Of a DNA stretch of 64,000 bases, positions 12,361 to 25,651 are shown one piece after another. Each line of letters opens with the position of its first letter. Position 1 is the first letter of the stretch. The stretch covers positions 9,826,582 through 9,890,581 of the forward strand of contig NC_063054.1 of the NCBI RefSeq assembly GCF_018812025.1, written 5' to 3'. The notes under the pieces were generated by a model. The model made no database searches, was not told the origin of the DNA, and saw only the letters and a list, made by a program, of their open reading frames with translations. This stretch comes from Megalobrama amblycephala. Its lineage: Eukaryota; Chordata; Actinopteri; Cypriniformes; Xenocyprididae. A program made the translations under genes and the position numbers.

Positions 12361-13939
12361 GTGAGTCGGGGGAGCGGTTGAGAGTTGGGGGCAGTGGGAA
12401 TTGTGTCCTGTCACTACCCATGATCCTTTGAAGCAAGTGTCTGAGCCATAAATACAAATCCACAGATGCCTAACCTGGTTTCTGCTTGTTTCATCTACGA
12501 AAACGACATTTTGTGTTTTTCATTACTTTGGAAATGCGTTGAAGCTAATGTCTAGTTGACATTGTTTTCTTTTCCTCTCATCACTGTATTGACGAATGAC
12601 AGGAAAAGGGCTATAAAGAAGGCTAGTCAGCATCAGTAAAAACGTCTGTACTTAATTGCATCAACAAACACAAGATGAGTCAGGGCGTCCAATTCAAAGA
12701 CAAATGATTCTTTAGAAATGGTTCTTTTACATGAGCTTAGCTTGTGACTTGCCATTTGAATCACACTAAATGCCTGTTCACACCAAGAATGATGACAATA
12801 AAGATATAATCAATAACAATATCTATATTAGCGTTCACAATGCATAACTGACTTACCTAAACTATGAGTCATTTCTTGGTTATGTCTCTTTTGGAATGAA
12901 CTCTTTCCTGCCATTAATGGAATTTTCCATCATTAAAGCCCAAAGTATACTATGTTTTTTTTGTTTTTTTTACGTGTACACTAGTGTACATGCACAGTCG
13001 AACACATAAAGTGTACTTCATTTGACTCGTACTTTCACTTTAACCACTTTTAGATGGTACTCTCTAGCCTCTTCGCACAATATCTTGTCTATGTAAGCCT
13101 CCATTGTTGCTGTAGCTTGCATGTGTTCCGGTCTGTTCTGTTTATGCAGTTTTTCTTCTTTTCCTTGTGAATTGATGCCCCAAAGGGCACGGTTGCCACC
13201 TTGTGGATAAACTAATTACTGCAAGAAAAAAAAAAAAACCTCTTCTACACGTACTCTTCTGATGACGAAATTCGCGAACGAGATTTTCTCAGCTGTTTGT
13301 TCAAAATGTTGTTTTTTTATTAAGCTTACTCACATATAACAAAATATTCTGGGGGGTATAAAATTTTGTGAAAATTATCAACAATGCAGTGGCTTGCAAC
13401 TTTTTCTGAAAAAACGCTCTCGGTTAAAGAGTTAACTGGATCTCTCAATTATATATTTTAGGTTTGTGAGACTTATAAGTCTGGTATTCTGATAAAAAAT
13501 ATATATATATTACAAAAATAGTATTGAATATTGTTTATTGTAAGAGGTACAATTATAAGGTTGAATCAACTTTTGTTTGGGAGTTAACAAGCATATTGCT
13601 TTTTAAACTGGCTGAAGTATTCTTTCAAAACAGGACATGTTTTTATATGGCAAAAATACAATCAGTTTTACTAGAGTAACAGCGTTAATTTGAAATGGTA
13701 TAATTTATACCACAATAAACCAGTGTGGAAAAATGTCTATGAAATAATTGCTCCGCAGCATCTGTCTGTAACCAGCTGAAATGTGTACCGTCCTTAAAAT
13801 TTCTGTTTGCGCAAAAGTACCAATTATTTCACAGACGTAACTAGGGGAAACAAAGCAGAATATACAATTTTGACATCTATTTTATAGTCTAGTGCTCATG
13901 TCTCTTCAAGAGGCCCTCATTTTCTAGGTCTCAAAAGTT

Positions 13940-14290
13940 TGGGTCGATGAAAAATATGGTTTCTGTGTGTTAGCGTGCGGTTGCTCTAAGCAGGCTTGAG
14001 TCTGCTCTACGTCGGGCGGGGGTGAGGCGATCCTTTGGGAGAGGTAAGCTTGTGTTAATGATGCGTTTTAAAGAGAGGAGCGCTCTCCGGGGAAATCAGA
14101 GAAGCCTAATTGAACAGACTTCTTAGAATAGAACGACCGTAGCTTTACAAGACCCATCTGCAGGGCCCTACTCCATCTTGATGGAGAGTAAATGACAATA
14201 ACAGCCAGTGAATCACACCTGAGCTGGTTATAAACGGAGGGAATAATGCGTATTTATGAAGTATCAGACCGGATCACGTACACCTAAGTG
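13940..14290. other. Repeat-poor GC-richer island, candidate conserved element
   Basis: A stretch of mixed composition, distinct from the AT-rich surroundings and without repeat hallmarks. It contains CATCTGCAG, TAATTGAAC and similar short words but no long open frame. Conservation cannot be judged from one sequence; this is a guess from composition and position in a developmental gene. Confidence 0.2.
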
Positions 14291-14694
14291 CTGTTTCACA
14301 TAGGGAGAGTTTGAAAGAGGAGTTCACTTTGTGACAGTTATTGATTCGCCTCTTTCTTTTTTTGTTGTGAAGTGCCATTAAGCCCTTTTGGTTTGAAACC
14401 AGTTTGGACATTATTTTTAGTTTGGACATTATTATTTTTGAAAAGATGAAGCAAATCTCAAAGAGTGTTTTTTGTCATTCGCTTCATTAGTCCTGCATTG
14501 ATTTGCATTGTTTTTATTTACAGCATTTCACCGAGGTGTAAATTGCACAATTTATCAGTTTAATTATTTTTAATTATTTGTTTTTGATGATTGTCATGTG
14601 AATGTTCTTTTTACATTTGCTTAACATCCTTATTAGGTGAGCTCAGTCATTTTTTTTTTCTCTTAAAAATTTTTATAACACAAAAAAGTATTTT

Positions 14695-15445
14695 CAGCGT
14701 TCGTCATATCAGTGTTGCTAGAAACATTGTTTTATTGTACATAAGACACTTGGCACTCAATGAAAAGTTATACATAATGCTGCAGTATAAAGTTCAGTAT
14801 CACTGTTGATATTAGTTAGTGAAACAGTTTGTGATATCAGTTGAATCAAATAAAAATGTGCACTTTGCACTAAAAAAGGTTTACATCTAAGTAAATTAGA
14901 AGTACTTTTAACATGTATGTTTAACAAGGCATGGACCCAGATGAGTTAAAATCCTAGAAAAAGCAGTTTTATTCTACATAAAGTGGGTCGCCCCTTCATG
15001 GTGGCCACCATTTTGAGATCACATGACCAGCTGTGGCTTTGCAATTAAGTTAGTACTTCCAACATTTGTCATAGTGTTGCTAGAAACATTGATTTACTCT
15101 ATGGAAGACACATGGCACATCAGTTTTGCGTAATGCTACATCCATGCCAGTAGGTGTCGGTATAAAGTTCAATATCACTGTTGTATCAGTTTGTCTGTCT
15201 AACTAAAAGATGCAATTTCCACTAAAAATGTTTTACACCTAAAGAAATTAGAAGTACCTAACAAGTACTTTTAACATATATGTTTAGCAAGGTGTGGACT
15301 CAGATGAGTAAAAAGCCTAGAAAAAAGCTGTTTTATTCTACATAAAGGTGCACTTTCCACTAAAAATGTTTTACACCTAAAGAAATTAGAAGTACTTAAA
15401 ACAAGTACGTTTAACATGACGTAGACATAATGTAGATGGAATAAA
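14695..15445. repeat. Degenerate local duplication, two to three copies
   Basis: The words GTGTTGCTAGAAACATTG (near 14713 and 15072), AAATTAGAAGTAC (near 14893, 15246 and 15383) and TTTTATTCTACATAAAG (near 14967 and 15330) recur in the same order. Spacing is about 350-390 bp for the first two copies and about 138 bp for the truncated third. This is a local tandem duplication that has diverged. Confidence 0.75.
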
Positions 15446-16330
15446 AGCCAAGAAAATGCACCCCCTATACCATGATTCACTATTCCCTACATTAGTCCAC
15501 TAATATAGTCCACTTGAAGGAGTGAATGAAAACGAGTGAATTAATTCGGACACTGAGTGTGCCAAAAGGCCTGCCGCTTTTGCAGAGTTTGTGTTTGGTG
15601 TTTGAACCGTAGATAAAAATAACCATAGATAAAAAATTATCTCTAACTCTGTCATGGAAACTAGCATCTGTAAACCTTAATTAAACAATGTAATAATCAA
15701 ATAAAAATAAATGTATACCTGTATGCTATTATGATGTACCCACATTGGACCAGCGGTGTGGAAAGTGGATGGATGGATGATTCAGCTGCGGGCGCCATCT
15801 TCTGGTCAGACGCGGGAATTCATTCAACGTGCGACTCTCACAGTGAATTATGGATATTCTCTAGCCGTTGAGCGTACATCAATTGTACACTCGTTATTAC
15901 AGTGCATTGTGGGATTTAAAGAGTGCACTCGAAAACGTCCACTATGATTTCGGACACCACTACAATTGGCTGTCCTCTCAAATAGCGCCCTATGTAAGGG
16001 TATAGGGGGTGATTTTGGACACAGCTGTTGTTTTATATAAGTAGTAGCAGCCATGTTGTGATTACATGAGCAGATTCCCTATAGTTGTGTCCCAAATGAC
16101 ACACAATACACTATGCATTTATGCAATATGTACTCAACTGCGTAGTGTATGAACTTTATATTATTTTGTGTTATATATAACTTTGTTATTTTGTCATTCA
16201 ACATTGGAGTCTGATAGCCCTTTCTCCTCTGCTACGTAATTAAAGCTGCGACAGTTGAGTGCGTGAAGTGTCCAACATTCCACTCTTAGTTTTTTTCGGT
16301 TAAATAATTGCATCATCCGGGTATTTAAAG

Positions 16331-18378
16331 TAGAGTCCTGCAACCGGTAACCGCATAAAAGTGGCTAAAACGGGTGGATTGTGACATTACTCAAATTCAC
16401 GGGTGAGGATGCGGACGGATAATTAAATCCTTGCGGGCGGGTAGTAGCGTGGATGAAAAATATGCGCAATATTTGCATGTCTAAATTACCATTACACATA
16501 CGCAACGACGATGTGACATTTGACCAAGCGGCAACCTCCCCCAGTCTCTCGTGAAGCCAATACGGAAGTGACTTAAACTGCGATTCATCCACTGGCCGCT
16601 AGGGACAGGCTCCAAAAGAGAGCAGAATCTCATAGAGTCCCATGTTAAATTGGCCAAGTTTACAGCAGAAAAAAACATGTTTACAAGTTGGTTCAAATTG
16701 TGGTTTTGGTCTATACTGCTAATGTTGCCCTTCATGACAACTCTGAGGGGGGTGAATTTTTTTTCTAACTCATTCGTTTAAATTATATTAAGCCTTAAAG
16801 TTCTGCATAATTAAGGGCGTGGTCACTTGAGTGACAGGTAGATGCCGCTGCTGTCTGTGCGCCGTCATGTTACCTCAGCTAATTCCAGCCGCTGAATTTG
16901 GCATCTCAGCCGTATTTGTGCTCGATTATTTTATACAATTATAAAATATGGCTTGCTGCATAATATTCGAGACTGATGTGTGTCTGTGTAGATGTGCATG
17001 CATGCGGAAGAAACAGAACACACGTTGTTGGATCGTGGCATTGGCTGAAAGTTTTGTTTGTGAGATTTACTACAATGACAATACCAGGAGGATATACAAC
17101 TCTGACAGCACTGCTTGGATATTATAACTAAAACTGCTGCACTATTTTGAGAAAATATACATTGGACACGGCTCATTTGTTTGTTAGATACGATCGTATA
17201 CAGTTTTACAATATAAACGCTGCTCAGATTGCATTATTTCTTGAAGAACGATGACAGAGAGCAGATCATTCAGAAGAAATGTTATGCAAACAATGGATAA
17301 TATATCAATATTTCATGGACAAAAAGTACTGTTTTTTTGTTTTGCAATGGACATTTATATTTTACCCAAGTGCCACAGATTGGATTCATCTCGCGATCTC
17401 TATTATAAAGGTATGAAGTCCCATTTTGATTTTCCATGTTATTATTTGCACACCCAACACAAATTACTGGTGTTGGAGCATCTATATCTTAAAAAAACAC
17501 CGTAGATTGACAGTAAACCTTTAGAACGTTCTGATGATAAAACTTATCTTCATTAATAATTTAGATAGTATCTAGATAGATAGCTCCTTTGCTTGCTAAC
17601 ATGGTCATGTCGAGCTAGGCGGGCGTGGTTTCAGCAACCAGTCACATCAGCTCAAACCACCTCCCCGCCTCTTTGCCCATTTTCAGTTATCCGGGAGTGA
17701 CGTGCGGTGATGCGCAGCTAAGATGGCCGCGGCCTCATTTACGCGTCAAAACTGCTGTTCAGAAATCTATGGGTGACGTCACGGACACTACGTCCATATT
17801 CTTTTACAGTCTATGCATTTGACCCATCACGTCACCACCACTGCGACAGTGCGACTTTTGTTGATGCTTCTCGTACCCTAGTTGGAGTGAGCGTTGCAGG
17901 AGTAGCTATGGATGAAGTAAAAGTAAAGTTGGCGAGTGGAGCATATAAAATTGTTGACAACGAGTCTTTAAAGGCAAAATCGGATGTGTGGAGAAAGTGT
18001 GGTGTAATACGAGATCAGGAAAATAACATCAGAAGCGGCTTTGCGGCTTGCAAAACATGCCATAAAGTTTTGGCGTTTGATATCCGGAAGCTGGGCACGT
18101 CTTCAAATCGCACTTTAGCCTGTTTCATTAGCCCATTCATGACGCTGTTGTGATGTTGAGAGAGGTGCGAGATAAAAAATAAAGCACTTTAATCGGAATG
18201 ATTGTAGCGTGTGTGATTTATCGCGGACATGGATCGGGTAACGGGCCAAATATTAACGGGTCTGGGCGGGTGCGGATTTAATTTTGATATTATCACGGGT
18301 GACGGGTCGGATCTGGTGCTAAACTTTGCGGGTACGGGCGGGGGCGGGTCTCCAAAAATGGACCTGTGCAGGACTCTA
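16331..18378 (+). mobile_element. hAT-type element with 8-bp target duplication
   Basis: Perfect 8-bp direct repeats ATTTAAAG flank it (16323-16330 and 18379-18386). The ends TAGAGTCCTGCA and TGCAGGACTCTA are perfectly inverted. An 8-bp duplication is the hallmark of hAT transposons. Inside, near the right half, is a fragment of a BED-finger transposase. The middle (about 16550-17818) seems to be a further inserted repeat ending near CTTTTACAGTCTATGC. Confidence 0.9.
17908..18153 (+). pseudogene. hAT transposase N-terminus with BED-finger-like segment
   Basis: A frame starting MDEVKVKLASGAYKIV, followed by a DVWRKCGVI segment and GFAACKTCHKVLAFD. The Trp, aromatic and CxxC spacing is that of a BED zinc finger at the start of hAT transposases. 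The second Zn-binding pair (His/Cys) is not recognisable, the frame ends at 18153, and no catalytic domain follows before the element ends. It is therefore a truncated remnant that cannot encode an active transposase. The longer frame from 17773 runs through unrelated sequence and the ATG at 17908 is the natural start. Confidence 0.75.
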
Positions 18379-19163
18379 ATTTAAAGTGCACTTTTTCTTT
18401 TTGGAATTTTTTTTAGTGAACACACTAGCGCTATGTATACTATAAAATGGCATAGAACCGTGCATAAGTACACAAATTGGGATGCACCTTTTGCCTTTGG
18501 AGTTCTATCAAGTTAGTACACAAACACAAACTGCAGATTAATTTATCTCAAACTTTTGAGGTTGGTTTGTCTCACACCAGTCAACTGCGATAACATTGCA
18601 TGAACTGGTGGGGGCAGCAGAGATGCCAAGATTGTCATATTATTTTAGAAGACAAATAAGAGCCAGCAAAATACAACTGATCTAAAGAAACCTAAGAGCT
18701 TAACAAAAAAAAAAAAATGGTTCTAAGATCCGTAACCACTTTTTCAGAGCTGAAAATATAGATGCAAATAGATGTTGATGGTATTTTATAGAGAACAGCC
18801 AGTGTGGCTGATGAATCTTTGTTCAGGGTTCGGTGTTGCACCGATGAGGGCCGGTGATAAATGAGAAGGTTACTGTGTGAGCACAGTGTGCTCTGTTGTC
18901 ATGGCGCCAGGAGGTGACCTACATGACAAGGTTTTAATCTGTCATTGATGCGTCTGATCTATTAGCACCATGACCTTTTGCTCTCGTTTGTGAGTGTGCA
19001 TGTGTCTGAGTGTGTATGTGTTTAAGCGTCACACTACAGTTGCATCATTACACAGCATTTATCAAGTTGTACTGCTGTTGGTTTAGCTCTGAAACTAGTG
19101 CAGCAATAGTGTTTTAATCAGATGTCAATAGTGAAATTTATATTTTCATACTGGACAGTTTAT

Positions 19164-19312
19164 AGGGATAGTTCACCCCAAAATGAAAATTCTGTCATCA
19201 TTTATTCATCCTCAAATTGTTCCAAACCTGTATGAGTTTCTTTGTTCTGTTGAACACAAAAGAAGATATTTTGAAGAATACGGGTTGCCAAACAGTTGAG
19301 TGAACTATCCCT
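19164..19312. mobile_element. Short MITE, TTAA-type
   Basis: Ends AGGGATAGTTCA and TGAACTATCCCT are inverted. The right flank is TTAA (19313-19316) and the left flank TTAT (19160-19163), one base off. Inside is the widespread fish motif AAAATTCTGTCATCATTTA. Confidence 0.75.
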
Positions 19313-19917
19313 TTAAATCTGTGAGGGTCACGCCATCATTCTTACTTTTTACTTTGGCGAGTGTTTAATTTGGACCCTGAGACTGAGCCAACGCAATGAG
19401 CCGGATTGATGCTCTGTCCTCTCTATTCCTGGGTCTTATAGTGTTTGCAGTGGTACGCGCAGGGTTGAGAGATGTTATTGAGTAATAGAGGGTAGTGTGT
19501 GTGTGAGAGAGAGTTGCAGTCTGGGTTCTTGATCACATTGATGGTTTATAAGGTAAGATGACTGGACCATGTCACATTGGCTGTGCTGGAAGTCATTTGA
19601 TTTTAGATGTGCTGTCTGCTGCTTCAGACAAAGCTATACTTCATATATGCACCTCTTTTTTTATTGCCCTTCTTTTTCTGTAGCTCATTTCATTCCACTT
19701 ACAAATGACATAAGTCCCCCCACATGTCTTCTCTTTTTCTGCCATTCTGAATTTTCAACATTGAATGAATAAATGTCTGGATGCCCTAATAAAATACAAT
19801 ATTTGCGATTTAAGAGCAATATAAATGGTTGACCTAACCACTAAATAAAAAAAATAATAATAATGGATTGTCAATGTGGTGTGAAGGACTTCAAAAAGAT
19901 TCTTTTTTTGTATATCT

Positions 19918-20040
19918 TTATTCAATTCACATTTATTTGTATAGCGCTTTTCACAATACATATTGTTTCAAAGCAGATTTACAGAAAATGCATGTCTACA
20001 TTACAATTTAGAGTAATCTGTTATCAGAGGTGACCATGTC
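19918..20040 (-). mobile_element. Probable LINE 3' tail, reverse orientation
   Basis: The stretch starting TTCAATTCACATTTATTTGT and continuing ATAGCGCTTTTCACAATAC has the look of a reversed 3' tail of an L2/Rex-like LINE, a frequent fragment in cyprinids. No coding part remains. Confidence 0.4.
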
Positions 20041-20148
20041 TAAGTAATGTATTTCAGTAATGTACATATAAAAATCACTCAGTTAGCTAACATAATGTAT
20101 TAATTTTTAGCAGAAACAATGAGCTCATTGAAGTAATTACTTACAAGT

Positions 20149-20575
20149 TACTGTCATAACTTGCTTTCATGGCATTTTTTTATACATATATTAAATAATT
20201 AAGACATTACTAACAGGTAAAGTAAATATAATTACTATATAAGTAAATATAGTGCATATATTTAGTGAAATGCTCCCTCTAGAGTTCATTTCTCTAGTGA
20301 ACTAACATGCTGTGGACACTAAATGACTTGCCTGAGGTGAATGTAATGCTACGTGAGATATTATTCTCAAAATGATTTATTGATGTCTTTCCACAGTTGA
20401 AACACTGGTTGAGAGATTACACGTAAACATATCTATGCATAGATCATCTGTTGTTTTTCTGCACTTTTTCCTGTTGTGGCAGATAGCAAACAGCATTGCA
20501 TTACAGCGTGCGCCCTCTTCTGGATTGGAGAGTGTGGATGGCGTGTGACTGACTGTATTCATCGTCTGACTATGC
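20149..20575. repeat. Dispersed repeat, copy 2 (sibling at 3710-4160)
   Basis: Collinear with 3710-4112 over about 400 bp, including CTAACATGCTGTGGACACTA and GATATTATTCTCAA. It differs by substitutions and small indels. The copies are in direct orientation 16 kb apart, on either side of exons A and B. Confidence 0.75.
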
Positions 20576-20879
20576 ACTGGATATGCATACATGTACCCAT
20601 ATTAGACTTTTGGACCCCACTGTTTTCTCTTTTTCTACTTTTTGTCTTTTTTATGTTTTTGTCTCATCACTGTCTATCTAAATGATTATATTTGTTCATC
20701 TTCAGCATGTGCAAAGTAGATAAATACATTTGGTGCACCTTAGAAACTGAGTAGTAGAATTGTAATTTTATGACGAGAAAACAAAATAAGGAAGATACAA
20801 AGGATGAGAGAGCCAGTGCGAGAAAAAATGAAGATGGTCAAAGAAAGAGAGACAGAAATCATTGGACAGTCTCTTTAGG

Positions 20880-21255
20880 ATTCAGCAGCTATTCTCACTG
20901 TCCTCTTTGTGTAGTTGTTCCAGCTTCATCTGCCTGTCCACCCCTCCCTCCCTCTCTCTTTTCCTCCTTGGCATTGGCTCTCCCCTCCAGGCCCTCCTCT
21001 GATGAAGAGGAGCTGCTTCCTGATTTCATTATGGTGACTCAGTGGACAACCGTGTGCGGCACTGTGACTCGGCTAATCGTATTGTTGTCCTGCTGTCTGA
21101 AGGCCTGCCAAGACCAGCCACTCGTATTATTAACTCTCCCACAAAGAGGGAGCCCAGATCGGAAGCAGAAAACGGGGAGGCCTCCAGTCCACAGCCACCT
21201 CCAGCTCCTCCTCAGTTAGGACTGCAGGCCTTTTCCAGCAAAGCCTTTAATACCT
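20880..21255. other. GC-richer island with overlapping open frames
   Basis: Unlike its flanks this stretch is rich in C and G and carries two overlapping + frames (20770-21219 and 21042-21257). Neither product is recognised; the predicted peptides are Pro/Leu/Ser-rich and low in complexity. It may be a conserved intronic element or simply a compositional island. Confidence 0.2.
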
Positions 21256-21774
21256 AAAGAAAGCTATTCGTTAACATTCTCGTTCATCTTAGTGGCAGTT
21301 ACTTGGATCGGTTTCAAAACCAAGTGAGTTGTCTTACTATCTACTGCCTACATGAGCAGCCACCTTCTGAGGAAGAGTCCTGACTGAAATGAAATCTCAT
21401 AAGTGAATGATTTGGTATGCTCTACTTAGCAGGAAACACCATACATCATAAAACTCCTCACGTATTGTGCATGACATTTCATATTTCATTTGATTGGCTG
21501 CATCCGAATATGCATGCTAGTAAATAGTAGGCAAAAAACAGTAGTCTATGTGAAAAGAGTAGTACGTCAGAATTCACAGCATATCCATCGGACACTTTAC
21601 CATCTCATGAGGCCACGGAAGAGGATTTGTGAATGGCAGTGAACTGATGCTGTTGGTCACATGACTATAACAACATAAATGTAGTACATCCAGATTGCAT
21701 TCATACTAGACACATTCATATGATATATAGAACACACTTTTTAATGATTACAAAGTAATTAACTACTCAAACGG

Positions 21775-22081
21775 TGTCCCAATTTAGATGCTGCATTCTT
21801 CGAAGGAAATTGACTACTAAGGCCACACCTTCTACGTCCGTGAAGGTCAAACCAAGAGTTGTTAAATGGGGGACGGTCTAGCCTATGGAGGATTGCTCTT
21901 GTCGCCTAGCAACTGTGACAGCTGCTGTTGACGAGTGCCAGTGTTTGTATTGGATTTTTTTAAAAGTTATACTTAACCGTGTTCACGTCCTGTCTAAATA
22001 TGTTCACCTTGGTCCATTTATGTACATAATAAAAAGTATAAACTGTCTAAAAATTTGCAACTTAGCAAGATGTCAAGACAT

Positions 22082-22118
<37 letters not shown>

Positions 22119-22434
22119 TACATTTGTATTGTTAGATATTTGAGTAAGTTGAAACCCAATACTTACATTTAAAAGTGTAATCCAGTATTTTATCTTATAA
22201 AAATCCAGTCATCACCGACACACAATGACTCTTGGGATAGTCTGAGCCACAAAGGATCCACTTGTTCTATCTTTCGTGGTCCAGGAAACAAAGGAATCAT
22301 TTCGAGGCTGCATTTGAAGTAACCTTTAAAATGGGACAGCCTTCCTTGCTCTACTGTGACGCATTCGGCTTTTGAAGGAATTGCGTACTTCAGAGAGTGT
22401 GATTTTTTTTTTTAATGCAGCCAAATTGAGTTTG
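21775..22434. mobile_element. Probable DNA element with GTGTCCCAATTT-type ends
   Basis: The left end reads GGTGTCCCAATTTAGATGC with TTCGAAGGA just inside. An inverted relative ends AAAATGGGACAGCC near 22340, and a further related word lies near 22430. A T run of more than 30 bases sits at 22084-22117. The right boundary is uncertain and no target duplication was found. Confidence 0.45.
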
Positions 22435-23454
22435 CTGTTAGCATGTTGCTAAGCTAATCACATGATACTTAAAATATAAAAATACATAGATTACACAAAT
22501 ATTAGGCAATATAATGCATTTTAATTTGATGGTTAACTATTGCTAACTACTTTAGCAATTGTAAGTAGGTTATATTTTCAACCTTTTTCTAGCTTTGTCT
22601 ACTTTTTTGGATAGCATGCTTTTCTGTGAGCATGTCACAATGCTTTGTGAGATTACCTTCTTTACGAATTGATCATGTAATGCTGTCTTAGAAACTGCAG
22701 AAAGGACGTGTTTTCTACACATCTGACACCTGCTGTATGTTCTCTTACCTCCACAAAGCATATGGTTTGTGAATCCACAGAAAAGTGATTTTTCAGAATG
22801 ACTCCAGCCTCTTGTATCTAATGTGCCTAAGATGTCCAATTTGGTTTCCAGATTCAGTCTTCTTATATAGTTTCTTAAGTCACAAATAGCATGCAGGGAG
22901 AGTCATCTTTGATTCTGAGCTGCTGATTTGCATAGAAATGAGATCTGACCCATCCAATAGAGTAGTCTAATGCATGCAAAAAGCAGATGTTGATGTAAAT
23001 GACTATAACTGTTCCACTTAGTCTAATATCATTAGACAGAATGAGTGAGCTAGTGTGTGTGGTAAAGAAGAGAAGACACATGGAGTGAGGGCAAGTAAAA
23101 AGTGTTTCTGTATCAAAAATTATAATAAAGTAGGGCTGTGAATTGAATGCATTAATCTGGTGTAGTTTAAAATAAAATAAATCTATAATTTATCATTTTA
23201 AAATAATAAAAATGTTAATGAAAATGTGTTTAAAAGACAAAAGCCTTCCAAAGACACAGCAATACATGATTAAATGACTCATTGAGTGATAATTCAAATA
23301 ATAATTAATGTGTTCATCAGGAGTTGATTAGATACGCAGTGTTGCAATGAGAAAACACTGCATTTTCTGTAAATCCAGTGGTCGAATGACTGAATGTAGA
23401 AGCAATATGCTTTTTTTTAGAAAGGAAAATTTAAAACATTAAAAAGAAGAATTG

Positions 23455-23568
23455 GGTAGAATCAATCATTGTAGTCTGATTACTAGTTACAAGTACTTAA
23501 TTTTTGGAATCTGATTACGTAATCCAGATTACATGTAATCAGTTACTACCCAGCACTGGATATATGTA
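23455..23568. mobile_element. Fragment of the CAGTGCTGG-type hAT family
   Basis: Contains ATGTAATCAGTTACTACCCA then GCACTGG. This is the inverse of the end of the full element at 25641-27311. Only one end is preserved. Confidence 0.6.
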
Positions 23569-24505
23569 ATTAATTTCATTAGTTAATTAGCATATAATGT
23601 AATTATTTTGGCATTAATACTATTTGTAATTTTATTTTAATCGATCAACAGATACCAACTTTTGATATTTTGGAAGATATATTTGACTAAGAGGAGTCCC
23701 AGAGCTCTCGCTAGTACAGTACTGCAGGTTGGCACTAATAGCATGAGATAAAATTCTTCTTTCGTATGGCATTTCAAGTCCATTTTGCGCTGTCAAGAGT
23801 TATTAGTCTCTGCACCTAGTGTCTCTCTCTCTTTTCCTGCCCATATGCTGCGTTTTCCCAGAGGCGTCTATGGGAGGCTCATTTCTGAAGTTCCTTTCCA
23901 ATCCCGCTCTCAGAGGAGTCATTTTGGCTGCCCACCCGCTAGCTTGTCCACCCTTGATCGAGTGTGTGTGGGTGTGTTTGTGCGATTGTATGTGTGTGTG
24001 TTGGCACCGGTGGCATTTTTGATTAAACTCAGTTCTCTCCTTACTAATTACCCCTCTCTCAGGCCCAGTTGCTATATAGTTGTGTAGTTTCTCTTGCTCT
24101 TTTTTCTCTAATCAAAGACCTGGAACACTCATCATTGCTATGGCAGCTGCTAATTAGTGGATACCTGGCGTCTTGGCAACAGCAGGTTGGGGGAGGGCGA
24201 GTCAGGGCTGGTTGATGGGAATAATGACACCGTGTCTCCTTGTCTAGCTCTCACACTGAGATGATTAAATATGGACACACACTACGCCACCAAGCGTGTG
24301 TTTTAATATAAAGATTGGACTCCTACATGGTGACGTGGAACATGAAGAATAACTTCATGTGAATCACACCGTTTTATGTTGTGGTTGAGCCAGGTGCATT
24401 TATCTGTGAAAGGGAGGTCAAAAAAAGAACTATTACTTTTGGAACAAGTCAATACTAAAATAATAACAATATAGTTTTATCTACAGTACTGGTAGTATAA
24501 ATTAC

Positions 24506-25277
24506 CAGGGCTTGACATTAACACCCGCCAACTCGCCAAAAGAGGGTTGCGTGTGACGCGGTCACTCCTACTAGACACTTGGGCATGTTGAATTGTATAA
24601 ATGATATGTACATCTTTTAAAAAGGCATTTGAATTAATAAACGTGCAATGTAGTGTTGTCAAAAATATTGATTTTTCGATGCATATCGATTAAAATATCT
24701 GAAACGCTTCCAATACTCATTTTCCTCAGAATAGATACATGATACCAGCTGCTCTTTCTCTCTCTCTTATTTCTCGGACAGCGAGTTGACACACACACAC
24801 CCTCCTCCCCTCACTCACTCGTTTCATTTGCTCCGGATGAATATTGTTGGTGTTACAGGGCTTGGATTTTGGCGTTGGGTTGCGCATATTGCGCATAATT
24901 TTTGCAGATTTTGTGCTCACACTCGAAGTGTGCACACATAAAGCCGCCTCTCAGTACTAAATTGTTGTCTAAACAAAATTTAAGGTCAAATACACACAAA
25001 ATAATGTCAAAATGCCGGTCTTGCAGAGTATTCACATTAACACAGTCAGTATGTTTTAAGTGAACATAAACAGTTGATAAAGAAAACGCATGTGTTACAG
25101 TTTAATGGATCTGTGCGTCAGGTCTTAAAGTGACAGCAGCCTAATATACTTGCTGCTGAATTATGAGATAATATTAAAAATATCTATATGGCAGTTTTCC
25201 CCATGGTATTGAGATCATAATTGTGGCCAGTGAAAATACTAAGTGGCTAGTGAGTAAAAATTGAATGTCAAGCCCTG
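24506..25277. mobile_element. Probable hAT-type element
   Basis: Ends CAGGGCTTGACATTAA and TTGAATGTCAAGCCCTG are inverted. Flanking octamers TAAATTAC and CAAAGTAC agree at six of eight positions, consistent with an aged 8-bp duplication. A further repeat fragment (starting near 24655, TTTTTCGATGCATATCGAT) seems inserted inside. No transposase is evident. Confidence 0.7.
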
Positions 25278-25651
25278 CAAAGTACTTACTCAATTTGTAC
25301 CCAACTGTTAACGTACCCAACATGCAGTATTTTTAGTGGTACTGTTATCGGCTACTGATTTTTTTGTATCTTGACAACTCAAATATGCAAATATTTGTTG
25401 AGTATGTGTGTAGCTGCATAGAGAAACCACCTGAAGGTTTTTTGGGCATGCTGTGACTAGAAAGTCCCACAATGCTGTTTGTCTGGCACATTAGCACTGT
25501 AAATAACCCAAACAGAATTTGCCCTAGCAGAAAATATTTTATGGTGGTATATGATAACATTCTTTTAATGTTATATGACACTTTTTGTTTTACAAAATAC
25601 ATCTCTTTTTTCTTAAATCTATAAAGCACCATTCTGAGAGCAGTGCTGGGT

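Larger units (their letters stand above)
16083..18488. mobile_element. Probable outer DNA element interrupted by a hAT element
   Basis: The left end has GTGTCCCAAAT and, just inside, ACACTATGC. The right end has inverted relatives (GCATAAGTACACAAATTGGG). These flank the hAT element at 16331-18378. The inverted ends are imperfect and no target duplication was found. Confidence 0.4.

Noticed and set aside
17773..17907. N-terminal extension of the hAT open frame
   Set aside because: It runs through the end of an unrelated inserted repeat. The transposase-like part starts at 17908.
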